NCBI RefSeq assembly: GCF_016820495.1
Contig: NZ_JADHDU010000002.1
Coordinates: 310,001-374,000 of the forward strand
DNA from: Planococcus beigongshangi
Lineage (GTDB): Bacteria > Bacillota > Bacilli > Bacillales_A > Planococcaceae
DNA: 64,000 bases
Reading direction: 5' to 3'
The notes below the pieces were generated by a model. That model ran no database searches. It was not told the origin of the DNA and saw only the letters and a program-made list of their open reading frames with translations. The position numbers and the translations under genes are program-made. This document shows, piece by piece, positions 1-10,806 of the stretch (positions are counted from its first letter, which is position 1; every line of letters begins with the position of its first letter).

Positions 1-1061
1 TTTTCCCGGACATAATCATCTGGATCCATTTTCCCCGGCAGAACAGCAACTTCCACTTTGAATTTCTCTTCATTTAATGCAACGGCTGCCCGCTTCGCAG
101 CCTCCCAGCCCGCATCGTCCCCATCAAAGCAGATGACGACTTCCTGGGCAAAACGTTTCATGATCCGGATATGCTGGGATGTGAGGGAAGTCCCCATCGT
201 AGCAAGCGCATTATCGACGCCTGCTTTTCCTGCGGCTATCACGTCCATGAACCCTTCAAATAAAACGATTTTCCGGTTTTTTCTGATTGGGCCTCTTGCC
301 AGGTGGAAATTGTAGAGCACCTGGCTTTTCTGGAAAATCGGCGATTCAGGACTGTTCATGTATTTTGCTTCCTGTTTCGTGTTTTCCATGATCCGGCCGG
401 AGAAGGCTATCACTTTGCCGCTTTCGTTCATGATCGGAAACATGATCCGGCCACGGAACCTGTCAAAATAGCCATCCCTCTGCTCCCTTGCAATAGCAAG
501 GCCGCTTGATTCCAGTTCTTCTTCGGTATAACCTTTTTTCTGCAATGCAGAAGACATATAATTCCATTCCGGCAAAGACCAGCCGATCCGATATTTCTCG
601 ATGACCTCGCGGGTGAAACCGCGATTTTCGAGATAATCGAGCGCTGCCTGCCCTTCTTCTGTATTCAACAGAATATGGTGATACATATCAGCAGCGAATT
701 CATGCATATCCACAAGCCGGTTATCGGCTTTCGACGGTGCCGGAGCCCCGTCTGCAGGTGCACTGATTTCAACTTCAACACCGGTGCGCTGACCTAATTT
801 TGCTAAAGCTTCCTGAAAAGATACATTCTCGATATCCATTAGGAATGTTATGACATTGCCGCCTGCGCCACAGCCGAAACAATGGAATATCTGTTTATCG
901 GAAGTAACGGAAAACGACGGGGTGCTTTCACCGTGGAAGGGGCAAAGCCCGAACCAATTGCGCCCTCTTTTCGTCAATTGGACATATTCACCGACAATAT
1001 CGACAATATCCGCAGAAGAGCGGATTTTTTCAATCACTTCTTCTGGTACCCGACTGGACAC
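1..1061 (-). CDS. dnaG: DNA primase DnaG (5' part, runs off the window's left edge)
   Basis: Synthesises RNA primers at the replication fork together with the DnaB-type helicase. About 353 codons are open to the edge without a stop. The N-terminal CHC2 zinc-ribbon ligands are visible (C40, H43, C61, C64 in GLCPFHGE and FHCFGCG), followed by the catalytic TOPRIM region with EGFMDVIAAG and the metal-binding DGDDAG. The C-terminal helicase-binding domain lies outside the window. I start it at GTG 1061 because a GGTGAT Shine-Dalgarno stands six bases upstream; an in-frame ATG at 1073 has no good ribosome site. In Bacillales dnaG is followed by the sigma-70 gene sigA, which would be expected beyond the left edge. 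Identification is secure. Confidence 0.95.
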   Translation of the reverse strand, partial: MSSRVPEEVIEKIRSSADIVDIVGEYVQLTKRGRNWFGLCPFHGESTPSFSVTSDKQIFHCFGCGAGGNVITFLMDIENVSFQEALAKLGQRTGVEVEISAPADGAPAPSKADNRLVDMHEFAADMYHHILLNTEEGQAALDYLENRGFTREVIEKYRIGWSLPEWNYMSSALQKKGYTEEELESSGLAIAREQRDGYFDRFRGRIMFPIMNESGKVIAFSGRIMENTKQEAKYMNSPESPIFQKSQVLYNFHLARGPIRKNRKIVLFEGFMDVIAAGKAGVDNALATMGTSLTSQHIRIMKRFAQEVVICFDGDDAGWEAAKRAAVALNEEKFKVEVAVLPGKMDPDDYVRE

Positions 1062-1225
1062 AATTATCACCATCTTTATTTGCTTAACATACTTAATTCG
1101 AGATACAGCGCCAAATTCCTTCATTGTTGAATAAAAAGATGCTGGTTTAAAATATGCCTATCTTAATAGGTTTAGCCACAATTCTTCATTATAAAACTCT
1201 TTCAGAAAAAAATCCACTAACAAAA

Positions 1226-1256
1226 CAGAAAAACCGCCTTTACAGGTGGCTTTTCT
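1226..1256 (-). terminator. Rho-independent terminator after ppsR
   Basis: On the minus strand a GCCACC/GGCGGT stem with a six-base loop is followed by TTTTTCTGTTTT, just after the ppsR stop. It separates ppsR-ccpN from dnaG. One mismatch makes the stem weak. The remaining 1074-1225 interval shows no gene and must hold the dnaG promoter. Confidence 0.6.
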
Positions 1257-1263
1257 TCATGGA

Positions 1264-2067
1264 TTATTTCAGTTTGCTCATAATCAGGTTTGCGGTTTCT
1301 TCCACAGCCCTGTTTGTCACATCAATTACTTCACATTGGATTTTAGCGACCACTTTATTGAAATGCTCGATTTCCTCATGGATGCGCTGGATTTTGGCAT
1401 AATTGGCATCGTCATTCAAACCAAGTGCGATCAATCGCTCTTTGCGGATATGATTGAGTTTATCAGGTGAAATGACAAGTCCGAAGCATTTTTCAGGAGC
1501 CACCCTGAACAGTTCATCCGGCGGATCCACTTCCGGCACAAGCGGCACGTTCGCCACTTTCAGCCGTTTGTGGGCCAGATATTGCGATAAGGGCGTCTTC
1601 GACGTCCTTGATATTCCGACAAGCACGATATCCGCCATCAAAATTCCTCTTGGATCCCGTCCATCATCATATTTGACCGCAAATTCGATGGCTTCCACTT
1701 TTTTAAAATAATCATCGTCCAATTTTCTTACCAGCCCGGCTTCTTCAAGCGGTTCGGCATCCAACTCGACTTTCAGCGCATCCAACAAAGGCCCCATCAG
1801 ATCCACTGCCCTGACATTCAATCGAGACGTTTCGGATACGATAAATTCACGCAGCTTATTGGAAACCAATGTGAATACGATGAAAGCCCGCTGTTCTGCT
1901 GCCATATGGATGATATCCCTTACCTGATCAACGGAATCGATATAAGGAAACCGTTTTATTGAAACATTTTGGTCGGGATTCAAATATTGGCTGACTGCCG
2001 CTTTCGCGACCAGCTCCCCTGTTTCCCCTACAGAATCGGAGATTACAAAAACCCGGAGTAGATTCAT
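1264..2067 (-). CDS. ppsR: Pyruvate, phosphate dikinase regulatory protein (PSRP/PpsR family, YqfL)
   Basis: Bifunctional ADP-dependent kinase and Pi-dependent pyrophosphorylase family that inactivates or reactivates PEP-forming dikinases by phosphorylating a threonine; cytoplasmic. 267 residues, usual family length. The N-terminus ([13 protein letters not shown]) and the P-loop-like GISRTSKT at 151-158 are diagnostic of the DUF299 family. The start is preceded by GAGGTGAAA. It lies 12 bp downstream of ccpN in the same direction. In B. subtilis the orthologue yqfL is co-transcribed with ccpN and modulates its activity, so here too it probably links carbon flux to gluconeogenic repression. No dikinase gene is in the window, so the substrate is inferred from the family. 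Confidence 0.92.
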   Translation of the reverse strand: MNLLRVFVISDSVGETGELVAKAAVSQYLNPDQNVSIKRFPYIDSVDQVRDIIHMAAEQRAFIVFTLVSNKLREFIVSETSRLNVRAVDLMGPLLDALKVELDAEPLEEAGLVRKLDDDYFKKVEAIEFAVKYDDGRDPRGILMADIVLVGISRTSKTPLSQYLAHKRLKVANVPLVPEVDPPDELFRVAPEKCFGLVISPDKLNHIRKERLIALGLNDDANYAKIQRIHEEIEHFNKVVAKIQCEVIDVTNRAVEETANLIMSKLK

Positions 2068-2079
2068 ACTATTTTCACC

Positions 2080-2718
2080 TCACAGTTCATGGCTTTCGGA
2101 TAAGGACAGGAATGCCCTTGTTATATTGGTTTTTGTGATGCGGCCAACCACTTTCAGCCCACTCGCCAGTTCTTCGACAACCGGCAGCGCATCGATCTGC
2201 TGATTGATCAACCTGTTCGCCACCTGTATGAGGGAATCTGTTTTGAAGCAATAAGTGATGTTCGGCATCCTGGTCATGATTATATGTACTGGGATGGAAG
2301 CCAGATCCTGGCTGCCGATGCTTGTTCTCAACAAATCTTTGCGTGACAGCACACCTGTCAGCAACGAATTTTTATCGACCACGAATAATGTGCCTACGTC
2401 ATCGAGGAACATCTGACTGATTGCATCGTATACACTGACATTCTCCCTGACAACGACCGGTATCGACTGGAAGTCTTTGACTTTCATATTGTTCATCGTA
2501 TCGGTCACGTCATGCCCGGGCTTTTTACCGGAATAAAAATAGCCTACCCGCGGACGCGCATCCAGGAATCCGGCCATGGTCAGGATAGCCAGATCAGGGC
2601 GTAAAGTCGACCGTGTCAGATGCAGCCGCTCGGCAATCTGCTCACCCGTAATCGGACCATTCCCTTTGACGATCCGCAGTATCTCTTCTTGTCTCTTATT
2701 GAGTTCGATCGGACTCAC
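2080..2718 (-). CDS. ccpN: Transcriptional repressor CcpN (HTH plus two CBS domains)
   Basis: Represses gluconeogenic genes (gapB, pckA in B. subtilis) when glycolytic carbon is available; the CBS pair senses adenine nucleotides. 212 residues: a winged HTH at about 8-60 (ITGEQIAERLHLTRSTLRPD) and CBS domains at about 80-135 and 145-205 (GVLSRKDLL, VVGRITKTNI). The start is GTG, matching the N-terminus of the B. subtilis protein, but the ribosome site is poor (GAGG only a few bases upstream). It is divergent from the glyQS T-box across about 60 bp, so the two promoters sit back to back. Confidence 0.92.
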   Translation of the reverse strand: MSPIELNKRQEEILRIVKGNGPITGEQIAERLHLTRSTLRPDLAILTMAGFLDARPRVGYFYSGKKPGHDVTDTMNNMKVKDFQSIPVVVRENVSVYDAISQMFLDDVGTLFVVDKNSLLTGVLSRKDLLRTSIGSQDLASIPVHIIMTRMPNITYCFKTDSLIQVANRLINQQIDALPVVEELASGLKVVGRITKTNITRAFLSLSESHEL

Positions 2719-2775
2719 CGCCTCAAGATATGTGTTATACTCAATGATGATTATTATATACTAATTAACGTTATA

Positions 2776-2804
2776 TTGCTAAGAAAAGTTTGGCATGATA
2801 CAAT
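2776..2804 (+). promoter_or_regulatory. Sigma-A promoter for the glyQS T-box transcript
   Basis: TTGCTA at 2776-2781, 17 bp spacer, TACAAT at 2799-2804 with an extended TGa just upstream. Transcription should begin near 2811. Confidence 0.75.
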
Positions 2805-2810
2805 ATTGAA

Positions 2811-3020
2811 AGATTCAATATCAGGCAATGAAAGATCTATAAGTACTGCCAGTTGAGCGAGCGGGGATGGTGAAAGCCCGCAGCGGCAGGAAAAGGCAAT
2901 CTGGAGCCATATTTTTTCAAGCGGGCTGTAGCTTTACAGCCAATCGAGGTGGAACCGCGGGTCTTAACGTACTCGTCCTCGGACATTATGTCCGGGGATG
3001 GGTACGATTTTTTATTTTAT
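2811..3020 (+). promoter_or_regulatory. T-box riboswitch leader of glyQS (glycine)
   Basis: Senses uncharged tRNA-Gly and antiterminates. The T-box core GGTGGAACCGCGG is at 2948-2960. It is followed by a terminator hairpin (GTACTCGTCCTCGG... pairing with ...CCGGGGATGGGTAC, 2969-3006) and a T-run. The 5' part has an AGTA motif and a stem I with an AAAAGGCAATC loop; its GGC at 2895-2897 is the likely glycine specifier. The leader is short, as in other glyQS T-boxes that lack stem II. An ATG at 2998 in frame with glyQS falls inside the terminator and is not the start. Confidence 0.9.
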
Positions 3021-3033
3021 GGAGGTAATTTAT

Positions 3034-4410
3034 ATGTCAATGGAAGATGTAGTATCCTTAGCGAAACACAGAGGCTTTGTATTTCCCGGCTCTGAAATTT
3101 ACGGCGGCCTTGCCAATACGTGGGATTACGGGCCACTCGGCGTGGAGTTGAAAAACAATATCAAAAAAGCATGGTGGAAGAAATTCGTCCAGGAATCCCC
3201 TTATAATGTCGGACTTGACGCTGCCATCCTGATGAACCCGAAAACATGGGTGGCTTCCGGCCACGTCGGCAACTTCAATGACCCGATGATCGACTGCAAG
3301 AGCTGTAAATCACGCCTTCGTGCAGACAAACTGATTGAAGAAGCATTGGATGCCAAAGGAATTGAAATGATCGTCGACGGCCTGTCGTTTGAAAAAATGG
3401 CTGAGCTGATCGAAGAACATGGAATTGATTGCCCGAACTGCGGCAAGCATGATTTCACCGATATCCGCCAGTTCAACCTGATGTTCAAAACCTTCCAAGG
3501 CGTGACGGAAGCTTCAACGAATGAAATCTTCCTGCGCCCTGAAACGGCTCAAGGGATTTTCGTCAACTATAAAAACGTCCAGCGTTCCATGCGCAAGCGG
3601 ATGCCTTTCGGTATTGCACAGATCGGCAAGAGTTTCCGCAATGAAATCACGCCGGGGAACTTCACGTTCCGTACACGTGAATTCGAACAGATGGAACTGG
3701 AATTTTTCTGCAAACCGGGTGAAGATCTTGACTGGTATGCTTACTGGCGCGATTTCTGCAAAAAGTGGCTGCTTGACCTGAACTTGAATGAAAACAATAT
3801 GCGTCTTCGCGAACACGATGCGGATGAACTTTCCCATTACTCGAATGCGACAGTCGACATCGAATACAAATTCCCATTCGGCTGGGGAGAATTATGGGGC
3901 ATCGCTGACCGCACCGATTTCGACCTGAAACGCCATATGGAGCATTCAGGCGAAGACTTCAATTACATCGATCCGATTACGAATGAACGTTACGTGCCTT
4001 ATTGCATCGAGCCATCACTCGGAGCTGACCGTGTAACGCTTGCATTCCTGGTTGACGCCTATCATGAAGAAGAATTGGAAAACGATGACAAACGCACGGT
4101 GCTGAAATTCCACCCGGCGCTCGCTCCTTACAAAGCGGCTGTCCTGCCATTATCCAAAAAATTGGCTGAAGGCGCTACGGAAGTATTTGCCGACCTTGCG
4201 AAACACTTCATGGTCGATTACGACGAATCCCAGTCGATCGGTAAACGTTACCGCCGCCAGGATGAAATCGGAACACCTTTCTGTGTGACCTACGATTTCG
4301 ATTCGGTCGAAGACGGCCAGGTGACTGTACGCCACCGTGATTCCATGGAACAGGTGCGCATGCCGATCGCTGAAGTACAGGCTTATATCGAGAAACACAT
4401 CCAATTTTAA
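3034..4410 (+). CDS. glyQS: Glycyl-tRNA synthetase, single-chain alpha2 type
   Basis: Charges tRNA-Gly with glycine; cytoplasmic class II enzyme. 458 residues from ATG 3034, chosen because GGAGGT is eight bases upstream. An upstream in-frame ATG at 2998 lies in the leader terminator. Visible are [13 protein letters not shown] at the N-terminus, zinc-type pairs CKSC and CPNC in the insertion, [12 protein letters not shown] of the class II active site, and the C-terminal anticodon domain ([20 protein letters not shown]). B. subtilis has separate glyQ/glyS subunits; this is the archaeal/eukaryotic-like single-chain form also found in Staphylococcus and Planococcaceae. It is monocistronic, with a T-box in front and a terminator behind. 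Confidence 0.96.
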   Translation: MSMEDVVSLAKHRGFVFPGSEIYGGLANTWDYGPLGVELKNNIKKAWWKKFVQESPYNVGLDAAILMNPKTWVASGHVGNFNDPMIDCKSCKSRLRADKLIEEALDAKGIEMIVDGLSFEKMAELIEEHGIDCPNCGKHDFTDIRQFNLMFKTFQGVTEASTNEIFLRPETAQGIFVNYKNVQRSMRKRMPFGIAQIGKSFRNEITPGNFTFRTREFEQMELEFFCKPGEDLDWYAYWRDFCKKWLLDLNLNENNMRLREHDADELSHYSNATVDIEYKFPFGWGELWGIADRTDFDLKRHMEHSGEDFNYIDPITNERYVPYCIEPSLGADRVTLAFLVDAYHEEELENDDKRTVLKFHPALAPYKAAVLPLSKKLAEGATEVFADLAKHFMVDYDESQSIGKRYRRQDEIGTPFCVTYDFDSVEDGQVTVRHRDSMEQVRMPIAEVQAYIEKHIQF

Positions 4411-4416
4411 TTAAAT

Positions 4417-4463
4417 GAAGAAGACCCGCAAAAGACTATTCGTCTTTTGGCGGGTCTTCTTTT
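4417..4463. terminator. Bidirectional terminator shared by glyQS and recO
   Basis: A long perfect stem, GAAGACCCGCAAAAGAC with its complement GTCTTTTGGCGGGTCTTC, is flanked by A- and T-runs on both sides, so it works for both convergent genes. The recO stop codon (4436) lies within the loop/stem. Confidence 0.9.
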
Positions 4464-5218
4464 TTCGGCAGAAATTCAGGCGTTCGTTCAAGCTGTTCAA
4501 GGAACTTCCTTGATTTTAACCGGATTCCTGCCTGTTCCTCGTATATGGTGCGGACAATTTGTTTCAATAATGATTTCGTTTCCTTTTTCAGTGTCAGCGA
4601 GCCCACCCGTTCGATCGGTACAAAATAAAGCGTACGGATCACTTTGACGAGCGCAGGGCTCAACCGGATGATATATGGATCAATGTGGAAACAGCGATGG
4701 CACAGGAAGCCCAGCTCCTGGAAAGAAAATGCGAACTCCCCTTCTGTCGCCCCGCAATTCGAACATTCATGGAGGGTCGGTGCGAGCCCTGCCGTCTGCA
4801 GCATCTTCCATTCCACAAACAGCGTGATCGCCTCCGGATCATAGCCCTCTTCGATTGCATGCAACGCCTGAAACAGCATTTCATAAATGCCTGGCTGCGG
4901 CTCATCCTGTTCGGTCAGGCGGTCGACAAGTTCCGTCACATAACTGGCATATGCGGTCGACATGATGTCTTCCCGGATATGGCGCAGTGATTCCAGCTGA
5001 TCACCCGTCTGCAGCGTGCCCATCCCTTTTCCTTTGTATATTGAAAAAGTGCCGTGTGTGAATGGCTGTGTGATGGCAGCCAGCCGGCTTGACGGCTTTT
5101 TAGCGCCTCTCGCCATGCAGGTGATTTTGCCTGCTTCCCTGGTGAACAGGGTGACGATTTTATTGTTTTCGCCATATGGCATCGTGCGGATGACGATACC
5201 CTCTAATTGACTCTGCAT
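4436..5218 (-). CDS. recO: DNA repair protein RecO
   Basis: Loads RecA onto SSB-coated single-stranded DNA with RecR; nucleoid. 260 residues: N-terminal OB fold (about 1-80, GIVIRTMPYGENNKIVTLFT), a helical middle and a zinc motif with C152, C155, C173 and C176 (ECSNCG and CHRC). Start ATG with AAGGAG eight bases upstream. It begins 12 bp after the era stop, the usual era-recO linkage, and is the last gene of the pgpH-to-recO operon. The C-terminal residues are encoded within the terminator stem, which constrains the end of the protein. Confidence 0.95.
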   Translation of the reverse strand: MQSQLEGIVIRTMPYGENNKIVTLFTREAGKITCMARGAKKPSSRLAAITQPFTHGTFSIYKGKGMGTLQTGDQLESLRHIREDIMSTAYASYVTELVDRLTEQDEPQPGIYEMLFQALHAIEEGYDPEAITLFVEWKMLQTAGLAPTLHECSNCGATEGEFAFSFQELGFLCHRCFHIDPYIIRLSPALVKVIRTLYFVPIERVGSLTLKKETKSLLKQIVRTIYEEQAGIRLKSRKFLEQLERTPEFLPKKEDPPKDE

Positions 5219-5230
5219 GGAGACTACTCC

Positions 5231-6563
<1,333 letters not shown>

Positions 6564-6926
6564 TTAAAACCACTTTGGTAAAAATATTAGTAAGCCAATT
6601 ATAGCACTTGCAATGGCAAATACCAAAACGGCGCCTGCTGCCATATCTTTCGCCTGCTTTGCCAGGGGGTGCAGATTCGGGCTCGCGAGGTCGACAATCC
6701 GCTCCATCGAGGAATTGAACATCTCTAAAGCAAGCATCCCGCCGATCACCAGCGTGACAAGCATCCATTCGACTTCCGATAAACCTGTAAAAAAGCCGGC
6801 AGCGATCACTATTGCCGCTGCCGTAAAATGAAACCGGATATTCTGTTCGCTCTTCAAAGCGGCTTTAATACCCGAATAGGCAAATCCGAAAGAGCGGAAG
6901 AACCTAATTGCCTTCATAGCCGTCAC
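6564..6926 (-). CDS. dgkA: Small integral-membrane lipid kinase DgkA (diacylglycerol/undecaprenol kinase)
   Basis: Phosphorylates a membrane lipid alcohol; the Gram-positive members act mainly on undecaprenol. 120 residues, with three hydrophobic segments (about 32-49, 54-72 and 98-115) and the family motif [13 protein letters not shown] carrying the catalytic glutamate, plus [16 protein letters not shown]. The start is GTG 6926 or ATG 6917; neither has a strong ribosome site, but both overlap the ybeY stop, so coupled translation is likely. The exact substrate is inferred from Bacillus relatives. Confidence 0.9.
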   Translation of the reverse strand: MTAMKAIRFFRSFGFAYSGIKAALKSEQNIRFHFTAAAIVIAAGFFTGLSEVEWMLVTLVIGGMLALEMFNSSMERIVDLASPNLHPLAKQAKDMAAGAVLVFAIASAIIGLLIFLPKWF

Positions 6927-7386
6927 GGGTGATGCCTAGTGAATTCAGGATCGCATCCTGCTTTGCGAACATGATTTTCTCGTCCTGATCCTCCATGTGA
7001 TCATAGCCGAGCAAGTGGAGGAAGCCGTGAACTGCGAGAAAGCCAAGTTCCCTTTCAAAAGAATGGCCATAGTCAGCAGCCTGTTCTCTTGTACGGTCCA
7101 GCGAAATGATGATATCCCCCAGCATTCGAGGCTCATCCATTCCCTGGATCTGCACTTCCCCTTCCCCTTCTTCTTCCATGGCAAAGGAGATGACATCTGT
7201 CGGCTGATCTTTGCCGCGGTATTCACGGTTGATATCGCGGATCATCTCATTCGTCACGAAACTGACGGATACTTCGGCTTCCCCTATTTCTTCTTCTGCA
7301 GCTGCGTGCTGCAGGATTTTTTCCACAAACTGCAGATCACTGTCCTGCAATGTTTCCGTTTCATCCATAAAATCGATGGTCAGCAT
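6904..7386 (-). CDS. ybeY: Endoribonuclease YbeY (16S rRNA maturation)
   Basis: Metal-dependent RNase acting in 16S rRNA 3'-end maturation and ribosome quality control. 160 residues. The zinc motif [11 protein letters not shown] at 120-130 supplies H120, H124 and H130. Start ATG with AGGAGG upstream. It is placed between pgpH and dgkA as in B. subtilis (yqfG), 12 bp after pgpH. Confidence 0.95.
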   Translation of the reverse strand: MLTIDFMDETETLQDSDLQFVEKILQHAAAEEEIGEAEVSVSFVTNEMIRDINREYRGKDQPTDVISFAMEEEGEGEVQIQGMDEPRMLGDIIISLDRTREQAADYGHSFERELGFLAVHGFLHLLGYDHMEDQDEKIMFAKQDAILNSLGITRDGYEGN

Positions 7387-7398
7387 GCATTCATCCTC

Positions 7399-9534
7399 CT
7401 ATTCTTTGTCTGCCGGATATTCAATCCGTGTATGGAAAATTCCGTTCAGCGTTTCACACATGACATTCTTGACTTTTTTCAATTCCTTCATCGTCAGATC
7501 GCATTCATCGAATTGTCCATCTTTCAGTTTATCTTCGATAATCGCATCCACCAATTTTTTTATCTTTTCAGAAGTTGGATCTTTCATCGACCGGACAGCC
7601 GCTTCAATGCTGTCAGCCGCCATGATGATGGCATTTTCCTTCGTTTGCGGCTTCGGCCCGCTGTATCTGTATTCTTCTTCCGTTACTTCAGGATTATTCT
7701 CTTTTTCCTTGAAATAAAAATATTTCAGCAGGCTTGTACCGTGATGCTGTTCAGCAATATCGACGATCTCTTTCGGCATTTTATGTTTGCGCAGCAATTC
7801 CGCCCCTTGCCGGCCATGCGCTAAGATAATGTCACGGCTCGTCTTCGGGGGTATTGCATCATGCGGGTTAGCAATATTCACCTGATTCTCGATAAAATAC
7901 TGCGGCCTCTTCGTCTTCCCGATATCATGGTAATAGCAGCCTACCCGCGCCAGCAGCCCATTGGCACCGATTGCTTCACATGATGCATCCGCCAGATTGG
8001 CGACCATGACGCTGTGATGATAGGTTCCCGGCGTTTCCGTCAGGATTTTCTTCAGCAGCGGATGGTTGGGATTGGATAATTCAATCAGGCGCATCGGTGA
8101 AATGAGCCCGAATGCCCATTCAAAGAATGGCAGCAGCCCAATCGTCAACGCACCGGACAATAAACCGGAAATCAGTGCAGCCGCAAAATAAAAGCCCACT
8201 TCCGCCGGATCATACTGGCTCTGTGATAATAATAAGTAGAATCCGATGAACAGGGCATTGATGAAAGCGACAGCCAAGCTCGTCTGCAGGAGGCGTGCTC
8301 GGCGGTCGTCACGTTCAATCAGATAGACGCCTGCCAGTCCGCCGAACAGGATATACAGCACAATTTCCATCTGAAGAATCGGTGAAAATGTGTTCTGCAG
8401 CATTATTCCAGCACTCGCCGCAGTGATGAAGGTGATAAATATCGCTGACCTTTCATTGATCAGCGTCCGGACAATCATTCCTGCCAGCGCCGTCGGGAAC
8501 AGGAAAGCGATTTCGACATCGAAGTTGTCACTGATGGCGCTCAATAATTTCATCAATGTCAAGGAAATGGTGATGGCCGCCGCGAGAACCCACAGCGTAA
8601 TGATTTTCTTCTGCTGAGTATCCGTCGAGCGCTGGGTCACGATGAATAACAGCCCCACCGCAATAACTACGAACAGGAAAAGGCCGAGTACGGGTTTTAA
8701 ATCACTCTGATTCTCGGTCATGCCGACGAGTTCCAATTGCCGGTATATTTCGCGGTCGATCACTTGCCCTTCCTGCACCAATACCTGGCCCTGCAGGATT
8801 TTGGTCGGCTCCACACTTTCACGGGCCTGCTCCAGCTGCGCTTCCGTCAAAGTCTGATCCACAGTTTCATTGGCACTGATGCCAAAACGGCCAATCGTGA
8901 TGGCAGCCTGCAGAACGGATGCCGGAATATTTTCATTTGTCCGGATCAGCTGTTCTGCTTCGTTGCGCTTGCTGTTGACATTTTCTTCACGGACAGGGGA
9001 TTCGAGAATCGTTTCAACAATTTCTTCCACTTCTTCCTGCACAGTGATAAGCTCTTCATCCGGCAGGCTCAAAAGCGAGCGCAGCATGTCGTCAGTGAGC
9101 CGCAGCCCGTTTTCGCTCGTTTCTATCAGCCGGGTGGTTTCACGCAGCTCAGTGACCATCTGCTGCATATTGTCAGCGTCAGCGCCTTCTTCCTCTTCTT
9201 CCTCCGCTTCAGCGTTCCGGACGTCCTGGACGTATTCGAACAGGGAGGAAATCACAGCGGATTGATTGCTTGCCAGTTCATCGTTGAATTTATAGCTTGG
9301 CATCAGCTCTGCTGCTGCCCGCTGTTTTTCGAGTTCCGTTTTTACCGGATCTTCCACTGTCTTCGAAGATCGGATCGTCTCTTCCGATAACTGGAAAAGT
9401 TCGATATTATATGTATCGTTTTTGTTGGTGCTGTACAGGAAACTATAGAGAATGATGCCTATCAAAAAAATCGTCACGAGTGAAAAAACTTTATATCCGA
9501 CCTTTTCATATATCGCCCTTATCCTTGAGACCAT
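7399..9534 (-). CDS. pgpH: Cyclic-di-AMP phosphodiesterase PgpH (7TM-HD family)
   Basis: Membrane-bound hydrolase of the second messenger c-di-AMP (to pApA). 711 residues: one N-terminal membrane helix (about 16-33), a large extracellular 7TMR-HDED domain (about 40-275, unusually acidic around 108-121), seven membrane helices (about 282-475) and a cytoplasmic HD domain with HHSVM at 506-510 and the catalytic HD pair at 536-537 (YYHDIGK). First gene of the pgpH-ybeY-dgkA-cdd-era-recO group. A terminator after phoH means it needs its own promoter, for which I see only a possible TATGAT in the 9535-9600 gap. Confidence 0.93.
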   Translation of the reverse strand: MVSRIRAIYEKVGYKVFSLVTIFLIGIILYSFLYSTNKNDTYNIELFQLSEETIRSSKTVEDPVKTELEKQRAAAELMPSYKFNDELASNQSAVISSLFEYVQDVRNAEAEEEEEEGADADNMQQMVTELRETTRLIETSENGLRLTDDMLRSLLSLPDEELITVQEEVEEIVETILESPVREENVNSKRNEAEQLIRTNENIPASVLQAAITIGRFGISANETVDQTLTEAQLEQARESVEPTKILQGQVLVQEGQVIDREIYRQLELVGMTENQSDLKPVLGLFLFVVIAVGLLFIVTQRSTDTQQKKIITLWVLAAAITISLTLMKLLSAISDNFDVEIAFLFPTALAGMIVRTLINERSAIFITFITAASAGIMLQNTFSPILQMEIVLYILFGGLAGVYLIERDDRRARLLQTSLAVAFINALFIGFYLLLSQSQYDPAEVGFYFAAALISGLLSGALTIGLLPFFEWAFGLISPMRLIELSNPNHPLLKKILTETPGTYHHSVMVANLADASCEAIGANGLLARVGCYYHDIGKTKRPQYFIENQVNIANPHDAIPPKTSRDIILAHGRQGAELLRKHKMPKEIVDIAEQHHGTSLLKYFYFKEKENNPEVTEEEYRYSGPKPQTKENAIIMAADSIEAAVRSMKDPTSEKIKKLVDAIIEDKLKDGQFDECDLTMKELKKVKNVMCETLNGIFHTRIEYPADKE

Positions 9535-9631
9535 CTGACCACCCCACTCTTAATACTTCCATCATATCAATATCGATGGGGGATTTCACGGTTTTTTCAG
9601 AAATCTTGCAATCATCCACAACCGCAATGCA

Positions 9632-9664
9632 TTAAAAAACCAGCCTTACTCGGGCTGGTTTTCG
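9632..9664 (-). terminator. Terminator of phoH
   Basis: On the minus strand AACCAGCC and GGCTGGTT form a perfect 8 bp stem followed by TTTTTTAATG. The phoH stop (9646) is in the loop, so termination follows immediately on the end of the gene. Confidence 0.85.
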
Positions 9665-10605
9665 TATGCGTCTATTATTTTTGAAACAAGTGGATGGCGT
9701 ACAACATCTCCACTTTCCAAATACATGAATTGGATGCCACCGACATTCTTCAGGATCTTTTCAGAAGCAATCAACCCGGATTCAGCACCGCGAGGCAAAT
9801 CGATCTGTGTTTTATCGCCTGTGATAATCATTTTCGAACCGAATCCAAGCCTCGTCAAAAACATTTTCATCTGCGCTTTAGTCGTGTTCTGTGCTTCGTC
9901 GAGAATGACGAAAGCCTCATCCAAAGTCCGCCCGCGCATATAGGCAAGCGGCGCTACCTCGATTGTGCCTCGTTCGATGAACCGATTCGTCTGTTCAACG
10001 CCGAGGACGTCATGCATCGAATCATACAGCGGACGAAGATATGGATCCACTTTCTCTTTCAGGTCGCCCGGTAAAAATCCGAGGCTTTCCCCTGCCTCAA
10101 CTGCTGGACGCGTGAGGATTATGCGTTTGACGCTTCCGTTTTTCAATGCCTGGACGGCCATAACGACTGCGAGATAAGTCTTCCCTGTTCCTGCAGGCCC
10201 TATGGCAAAAGTCAGGTCCTTACTGCGCATGGCACGAATATAATGGCGCTGTCCGATGGTTTTGGCACGGATGATTTTGCCGGCAGCATTTCGCGCCACC
10301 TCTTCATCATATAATTCAGCGAAGTATTCTATGGTTCCCGCCTTTGCCATTTCAATGGCGGACACAATATCACGCTGATCGATATTGATGCCCTTGCGGA
10401 TCACTTTCAATAATTGTTCTATCAATAATTTTCCCGTTTCCTTGCCCTCTTCATCTCCCGACAATCTGATGATTTCTCCACGGGTAATAATTTGTATATT
10501 CAACGCTTCTTCAATTAATGTCATGTGGTTATCTGATATACCAAGCAGAAGCACCGCTTCATTCGGGTCTTTCACATGAAGTTCTAGTAATTGATTGTCT
10601 GTCAT
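9646..10605 (-). CDS. phoH: PhoH-family ATPase/helicase-like protein
   Basis: Cytoplasmic P-loop ATPase widely conserved next to ybeY and thought to act in RNA metabolism; the exact role is unsettled. 319 residues: an N-terminal small RNA-binding-like region, Walker A GPAGTGKT at 136-143, Walker B VILDEAQN near 235 and RGRTLDEAF. Start ATG with GGGAGTG upstream. In B. subtilis yqfC and yqfD precede it; they are missing here. It may be monocistronic, since terminators lie on both sides. Confidence 0.92.
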   Translation of the reverse strand: MTDNQLLELHVKDPNEAVLLLGISDNHMTLIEEALNIQIITRGEIIRLSGDEEGKETGKLLIEQLLKVIRKGINIDQRDIVSAIEMAKAGTIEYFAELYDEEVARNAAGKIIRAKTIGQRHYIRAMRSKDLTFAIGPAGTGKTYLAVVMAVQALKNGSVKRIILTRPAVEAGESLGFLPGDLKEKVDPYLRPLYDSMHDVLGVEQTNRFIERGTIEVAPLAYMRGRTLDEAFVILDEAQNTTKAQMKMFLTRLGFGSKMIITGDKTQIDLPRGAESGLIASEKILKNVGGIQFMYLESGDVVRHPLVSKIIDAYENQPE

Positions 10606-10753
10606 TCGGACACTCCCTGGTCATATTTTTGTTCCTGATTTTACAATATCATTAAACCGGAATGACTGTAAAATATTATCTCTGAAATTTATAAGTTTAC
10701 ATAATATTATTATTAATTGTTAATTAAATTTAACTGGCTTCCTACTATATAAA

Positions 10754-10797
10754 TAGAAGAATCCGTTGAAGCAGTGGATCGCTTCAACGGATTCTTC
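10754..10797 (-). terminator. Strong terminator after the nfeD-floA-hypothetical operon
   Basis: A 17 bp near-perfect stem (GAAGAATCCGTTGAAGC against GCTTCAACGGATTCTTC) with an eight-base loop, just downstream of the 174-residue gene. The T-run after it is broken (TTCTATTTAT). Between here and phoH (10606-10753) there is AT-rich sequence and no gene. Confidence 0.8.
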
Positions 10798-10806
10798 ATC
10801 AAATGA

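Noticed and set aside
2998-3033. Longer start for glyQS
   Set aside because: The ATG lies in the T-box terminator stem and lacks a ribosome site; the ATG at 3034 has GGAGGT.
6997-7824. 275-codon open frame on the plus strand
   Set aside because: Antisense to ybeY and pgpH, low-complexity F/H/R-rich translation, no ribosome site; a shadow of the minus-strand genes.
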